A DNA stretch of 12,574 nucleotides, taken from contig JBBHKE010002703.1 of the NCBI GenBank assembly GCA_037447655.1, positions 10,001 to 22,574 on the forward strand, written 5' to 3'. Source of the DNA: Zygnema cylindricum. Its lineage: Eukaryota; Streptophyta; Zygnematophyceae; Zygnematales; Zygnemataceae. Shown here piece after piece: positions 8,546 to 12,574 of the stretch. The notes beneath the pieces are model-generated. The model ran no database searches. It saw only the letters and a program-made list of their open reading frames with translations, and had not been told where the DNA came from. The first letter of the stretch is position 1, and each line of letters opens with the position of its first letter. The position numbers and the translations under genes are program-made.

Positions 8546-8858
8546 GAAACTTTCGAAGCGAATGCTTCGCGAAAAAACATCCAACGGTCAATGTTACCTC
8601 GCAGACCTTCGAAGAATATTGGCAAGATTCTCTGTAATGTTGTTCGCGTATAAAAACAAAATAAGAGGTACGGCATAGTACGGATAGGTCCGGATTTTTG
8701 TAAACAACCTCACTTTTTGTCTGATGGAACGCCACCCTAAACTTCATAGTTGAAAAAGCTCTATCACATAAATTAGCGTTAATTACTCTAATTATTATTT
8801 TTGGTTTTTTCACTCTAATTTTTTCATTACTCTAATTACGATTCGCGGTGTACTGTAC

Positions 8859-9220
8859 TTTTAGGTTGTCTACGTGGCAAACTGGCAAAATGTATAGTTG
8901 CATACCATAAACTTGTAGTTTGTACCGTACGGTAAAGCACTCCGATGAAATTATGTACTTTCCATTTTAGTACCTTTTGAGACCCCGCGAAACGAAATCC
9001 TCTATCTTTTAGGTGTCTACGTGGCGAATGTGGCAATTACGATCGTACGGATTTTAGTATTCTCAATTCTCTTGCACTCCCGTACTAATAAAACTGGCAA
9101 ATCGGCAATTGTGATTCGTACTGTATAGTGTATACGGTCCTATCCGTACGAATTAAATATTGTGATGTACTTTTGTATTTCTGGTACCTTTTGAGACTCC
9201 GACGAAACGAAATCCTCAAA
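8859..9220 (+). repeat. Diverged direct duplication (about 150 and 210 bp)
   Basis: TTTTAGGTTGTCTACGTGGC at 8859 recurs as TTTTAGGTGTCTACGTGGC at 9007. GTACCTTTTGAGACCCC at 8970 with CGAAACGAAATCCTC recurs at 9184. The second copy has about 66 extra bases in the middle. It abuts the right end of element 3. Origin unknown. Confidence 0.8.
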
Positions 9221-9935
9221 CCCTAAATTTTGAATTTTGAAGACCGCTGGAGTTATTATTTTTGGCGGGAATTCTTCCAGTTTTACGGATTGACTTACAA
9301 ACTCAATTAGGGTTCATATTTTTCGTTTTTTTTTGTGGTTAAGGAGTCAGTATTAAGAAAAGAGATTTTGTTAGCGGATTTTAAATTTCCTCTGTCTGTT
9401 ATTTTGTGTTTTGGGTAAATTTAGACGTCGTAATGGGTATCAAACTGAGTATTTTCTAACCCTAATACTTTTCCACCATTTTTTTGCCATTTTTTATAAT
9501 AATTTTTGTATTTTCGCACTGATTCATTTCAGTTTTATATTATTAATCAATTTTAGGGGTTATGTTGAACTACTTTTGAGCTAATTTCTTTTATTTTGTC
9601 CTTTTCTGTTTTATAATTCTACGCATGACAATTTTCAAAAGGTTTGAATAAAAAAATAAAAATAAAATTAACTTTATAAATATATAATAAAAAATAAAAT
9701 TTTACCGGGAAAACAAAGTATCAACAATTTATTCGTTGTATGAACCTCATATCAAAATTTGTAATCTGTTATTTATTTTTTAATATTATTTTTTTAATTC
9801 GTTTCTTTGTTTTATCTTTTCTCATATTGAACCAAATCTTGGTCTAATTTAAAAAATTAAACCTTATGATTTTTTCAAATTTCCGAACATTTTAAATAAA
9901 GTTTAGAATCGGATCAGGACAATTTTTCTGTTTTC
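9221..9935. other. AT-rich intergenic DNA
   Basis: No gene, RNA gene or repeat array is recognised. Many short A and T runs; stops are frequent in all frames. Confidence 0.6.

Positions 9936-10028
<93 letters not shown>
9936..10028 (+). repeat. (CA)n(AT)42 microsatellite
   Basis: A short CACACACA run passes directly into an uninterrupted AT run from 9945 to 10028. It is self-complementary and may extrude a cruciform. Confidence 0.97.
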
Positions 10029-10032
<4 letters not shown>

Positions 10033-10733
10033 CAAGGATTAACTCAAATTCAAACTAAGAATGAAGTTCTTATTATTAAAAATTAAGATTTTAAAACTAA
10101 AAAATAAGATTTTTTATCGTAATGACAGAGAGGCCGTGAAAGTGTGAAATAAGGAAAGAACAAAGAAAATAAAGATAAACCCAAAAGGAAAAAAAAAGAT
10201 AGTAAATGAGAGACAAACAAGGAAGCAAAAGAGGTTTGTCGATAAGTTTTCGTCTTAATAAAAATGCTGAAAATAAAAAAAAGTACAGAAAATGGAAAAA
10301 ATGGACAAAAGAAAGGGAGAGGGAGGACTAATGCTGGGTGTAACTAATCAAGGTAGAACTAATTTCGGTGAAAGGATTTAAGGTTTTTGTAGTTTCCCAT
10401 AACAAAATTTTGCACTAAAAAAAAAAAGAGGTGTGTACAAGCCACTAAGAAACGTACACCACGCTTAACAAAGTTCTCGATGTACAATTTAGGGTTTTTG
10501 GGACTTACCGGAGAAAAGTTAGATGTCAATTTAGACAATGCTTCAATAGAGTTTCAATATATTGAACAAGGTAGAATTTCAATTCAAAACTCAACATAAA
10601 TAATTGTTGGTTTTTTTGTTATGATTGCTATTTATATCAAAAACTGAAGTTATCCCAAAATTTTAAATAATCTCTCTCCTTCTCCTCTCTCTTCATTTAC
10701 CCCCTTTATCCCCCCTCCTCCTCCTCCCTCCAG
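10029..10733. other. AT-rich spacer ending in a pyrimidine tract
   Basis: A-rich DNA without a recognised gene. At 10670-10733 it becomes a CT/CCTCCT-rich tract ending in CCCTCCAG, which looks like a splice acceptor but may simply be another simple repeat. Confidence 0.5.
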
Positions 10734-10836
10734 GGTTACCAAGCTCTGGCGTTCATTTGACTGTGAGAGAGCGGTTGAGGCTACTTTGGGAGGTGGGTGG
10801 ACGCCAGTATGGTGTTATCAGTTTCTGGTGGGAGAC
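10734..10836 (+). other. Possible unrecognised exon or gene fragment
   Basis: This is about 100 bp of complex sequence between two pyrimidine tracts. It follows a CCTCCAG acceptor-like site and is open in two forward frames: one reads LTVRERLRLLWEVGGRQYG, the other begins VTKLWRSFDCERAVEATLG. A GAG|GTGGGT donor-like site lies at about 10790. I recognise neither protein, and two open frames over so short a stretch is weak evidence. It could equally be a unique island inside simple-repeat DNA. Confidence 0.15.
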
Positions 10837-10942
10837 TGTCTCTCTCTCTCTCTCTCTCTATCGCTTTCTCTCTCGCTCTCTCTCTCTTTCCCCCTTTCTC
10901 TCTCTCACGCTCTCTCTATCACTCTCTTTGTCTCTCTCTCTG

Positions 10943-11010
<68 letters not shown>

Positions 11011-11731
11011 ATAGCTCTCTCTGTTGCTCTCTATCTCGCGCATCGAGTCCCTCTCTCTCTCTCTCTCTCTCGCTCTTTTCTCGCTCACGCTCTCTCTCAA
11101 TCTGTCTCTCTCTGTTTGTATCTGTCTCTCTCCCGTTCCCTACCTCTGTCACTATCTCTCTCTCTCTGTCTCTCTCGCTCTCTATTTCTTTCTTTTTCTC
11201 TCTCACTTTCTCTCTCTCTCACTTTCTCTCTCTTTCTTTCTCCCTTTCCCTCTCTCTTTTCGTCTCTCTTTTTCTTTTTCTCTCTTTCTCTCTCTCTTTC
11301 TCTCCTTCTCTCTCTCCCTTTCACTCTCTTTCTCTCTCTATCTCTCTTTCTCTCTCTTTCTCCCGCTCTTTCTCTCTCTCTCTCTCTCTCTCTTTATCTC
11401 TCTCTCACTTTCTTTCGCTGTTCTCTCTCTTTCACTCTCTCCCTTTCCCTCTCTCTTTTCATCTCTCTTTCTCTGTCTCTCTCGATCTCTATCTCTCTCT
11501 TCCTCTCTCTTCCTCTCTCTTTTTTTTCTCTCTTCCTCTCTTCCTCTTCCCTTTCTCTCTCTTTCTCTCTCTCTTCTTTTCTCTGTTTCTCTCTTTCTCC
11601 CTCTCCTCTCTCTTCCTCTCTCTCTCTGTCCCTCACTCCTTGTCTTTTTCTCTCTGTTTCTCTCTCTTTCACTTTCTCTCCATTTGCCTTTTTTTCTCTG
11701 TCACTCTCTCTGTGTCTTTTTCTCTCTGTCT
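10837..11731 (+). repeat. ~0.9-kb (CT)n / polypyrimidine tract
   Basis: CT dinucleotides mixed with TTTC, CCCT, CTGT and CTCG variants run nearly uninterrupted. Open frames here are long only because CT repeats encode Ser-Leu and lack stops; on the other strand they read Arg-Glu. They are not genes. Confidence 0.97.
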
Positions 11732-11998
11732 GGGAGGAAAGGGGGCGGGAGGGGGAGATGGAGGGGGAGGAGGGACGGGGAGGGGGTTTTTTAGGGTATG
11801 AGGGGCTATCATAAAAGGTAACATGGGAAGAGGGGAGGGAGGGCAAAGAGGGGAGAGAGCGAAAAGAAGGGAAAGAGGGGAAGGAAGGGAAAGACAGGAG
11901 ACAGGGAGGCAAGAGTGCGAGAGAAGACGGAGTGAATGGGAGAGCGGGAGAGAGAGAGAAGAAGATGCATGTCTCTGACCGAGGGAGAGAGGGAGGGA
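11732..11998 (+). repeat. Purine-rich (GGGA/GAGA) tract
   Basis: The plus strand switches sharply from pyrimidine to G and A at about 11731. GGGGGAG blocks at 11740-11787 are followed by GGGAAGAGGGGA-type DNA. A short T run with ATGAGGGGCTATCATAAAAGG interrupts it at 11788-11826. Confidence 0.85.
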
Positions 11999-12073
11999 GA
12001 GGGACAGATTGTTGTAGGACGAGTGGGGACCGAGATGCTCACTAATGAGGCTGGAGAAGTCACAAGGTTGGAA
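11999..12073. other. Short non-repetitive island between simple repeats
   Basis: About 75 bp of complex sequence separates the purine tract from the next CT tract. It is open in one forward frame (EGQIVVGRVGTEMLTNEAGE), but no domain is recognised and no splice sites are convincing. Confidence 0.3.
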
Positions 12074-12255
12074 TGCATCTCTCTCTCTCTCTGTCTCTCT
12101 TTGTCTCTCTCTCTCTTTCTCTCTCTCTCGCCCTCTCTCTCTCTCTCTCTCTCTCTCTTTCGCTCTCTCTGTCCCCTTTCCCTCTTTCCCTCCATCTTTC
12201 CCTTTCTCTCTCCTTCTTTCCCTCCCTCTCTTTCCCCTTCTCTCTCTCCCTCTGG
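12074..12255 (+). repeat. Second (CT)n tract
   Basis: CT repeats with CCCTTTCC variants at the right end. Together with the first tract it brackets the purine block. Confidence 0.95.
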
Positions 12256-12574
12256 AAAAAATCATCGTAAGGAATTTAAAACACTCGTCGTATTTTCTTT
12301 CTCTGTCTCTTTTCATGTTTTGTTTTTTCTTCTGTTTCGTCCTTTTCCCTATTTTATCATTTTCTTTTTTTTTGTCTTTTTTTCATTTTTTGCCTTCTCC
12401 ACTTTTTTGTACCTTCCCTGTTTTTTCCTTTTCTATTCTTGTCATTTCTTGTTTTTGTCTTTTTTCACATTTTGACTTTTTTACGTCGTTTTCCTCCATT
12501 TTTTGGCCTTTTCCCCTTAAATTTCCTTTTCTGTCAGTGTCTCCTTTGGTCTTTTTTTTTTTTTTTTTTTTTTC
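12256..12574 (+). repeat. T-rich low-complexity DNA at the right edge
   Basis: TTTTTC, TTTTTG and CCTTTTC words recur with no gene visible, ending in a long T run. The composition resembles positions 1-978, but the ATGACGATAA core is absent. Confidence 0.8.

Larger units (their letters stand above)
7675..8740. mobile_element. TIR element 4 (1,066 bp), nested in element 3
   Basis: Perfect 20-bp TIRs, TTAGGGTGGCGTTCCATCAG, lie at 7675-7694 and 8721-8740. A second inverted pair, CGAACAACATTACAG, lies inside at 7712-7726 and 8632-8646, so the element has long interrupted inverted ends. These ends are unlike those of elements 1-3. No clear target-site duplication is seen. Open frames on both strands run through the TIRs and have no recognised domain, so they are not called genes. 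Confidence 0.8.
7180..8858. mobile_element. TIR element 3 (about 1.68 kb, composite)
   Basis: Perfect 32-bp TIRs lie at 7180-7211 and 8827-8858 and include GTACAGTACACCGCGAATCG. If the target duplication is TA (7181-7182 and 8856-8857), the element starts CAGTACACC, which would suit a Tc1/mariner-like origin, but this is inference. Internal homology to element 2 covers about 7330-7610. About 1.07 kb of its length is element 4, so the original element was near 600 bp, close to element 2. No transposase is recognised. Confidence 0.85.

Noticed and set aside
8336-8653. 105-residue plus-strand open frame in element 4
   Set aside because: It spans the hairpin and part of the inner inverted repeat, has no known domain, and is matched by open frames on the opposite strand.
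9264-9276. E2F-like site (TTTGGCGGGAA)
   Set aside because: A single short match with no promoter or gene nearby; such a match can occur by chance.
10786-11814. Very long Ser-Leu-rich open frames in all forward frames, and Arg-Glu-rich ones on the minus strand
   Set aside because: They are translations of the CT repeat, open in every frame because the repeat lacks stop codons; no domain or codon signature is present.

Overview
The window looks like nuclear DNA of a land plant or close streptophyte relative. It carries the 3' part of a plant-type rhamnogalacturonan lyase (polysaccharide lyase family 4) split by GT-AG introns. It also has CCCTAAA-type (plant telomere-like) repeats inside an intron, long (CT)n, (AT)n and (TG)n microsatellites, poly-T tracts, and small non-coding elements with terminal inverted repeats (TIRs). 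I cannot name the species. Nothing bacterial or viral is visible.

Layout. 1-978: very T-rich DNA, read as the intron upstream of the first visible lyase exon; it contains a degenerate repeat that resembles the acceptor and start of that exon. 979-5025: three lyase exons (979-1140, 2756-2996, 4052-5025) with matching splice phases, together 458 residues and a stop. This covers the end of the catalytic domain, the fibronectin-like domain II and the carbohydrate-binding-like domain III. The catalytic N-terminus must lie upstream of the window, or be lost. The intron 1141-2755 is filled with low-complexity repeats that end in telomere-like DNA. The intron 2997-4051 is a 67-bp tandem array that repeats the donor hexamer. 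5026-5880: 3' flank with a (TG)21 tract.

5888-8858: a cluster of three related TIR elements (209, 544 and about 1,680 bp) whose ends share a TACACCG..AATCG core. The largest has a second, unrelated TIR element nested in it, and that one holds a third, flanked by a 6- to 9-bp direct repeat. A perfect 20-bp-arm hairpin lies inside the nest. 8859-9220: a diverged direct duplication. 9221-10733: AT-rich DNA without a recognisable gene, with an (AT)42 tract. 10734-10836: a short non-repetitive segment that could be an exon but is not recognised. 10837-12255: about 900 bp of pyrimidine-only-like (CT)n, then a purine-rich block, then (CT)n again. 12256-12574: T-rich DNA resembling the left edge.

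Only one gene is supported. Its product would cleave the rhamnogalacturonan-I backbone of pectin in the cell wall. The most interesting signals are structural: introns grown from tandem repeats that overlap the gene's own splice signals, and a three-level nest of small transposon-like elements from a family with at least three copies in 3 kb.
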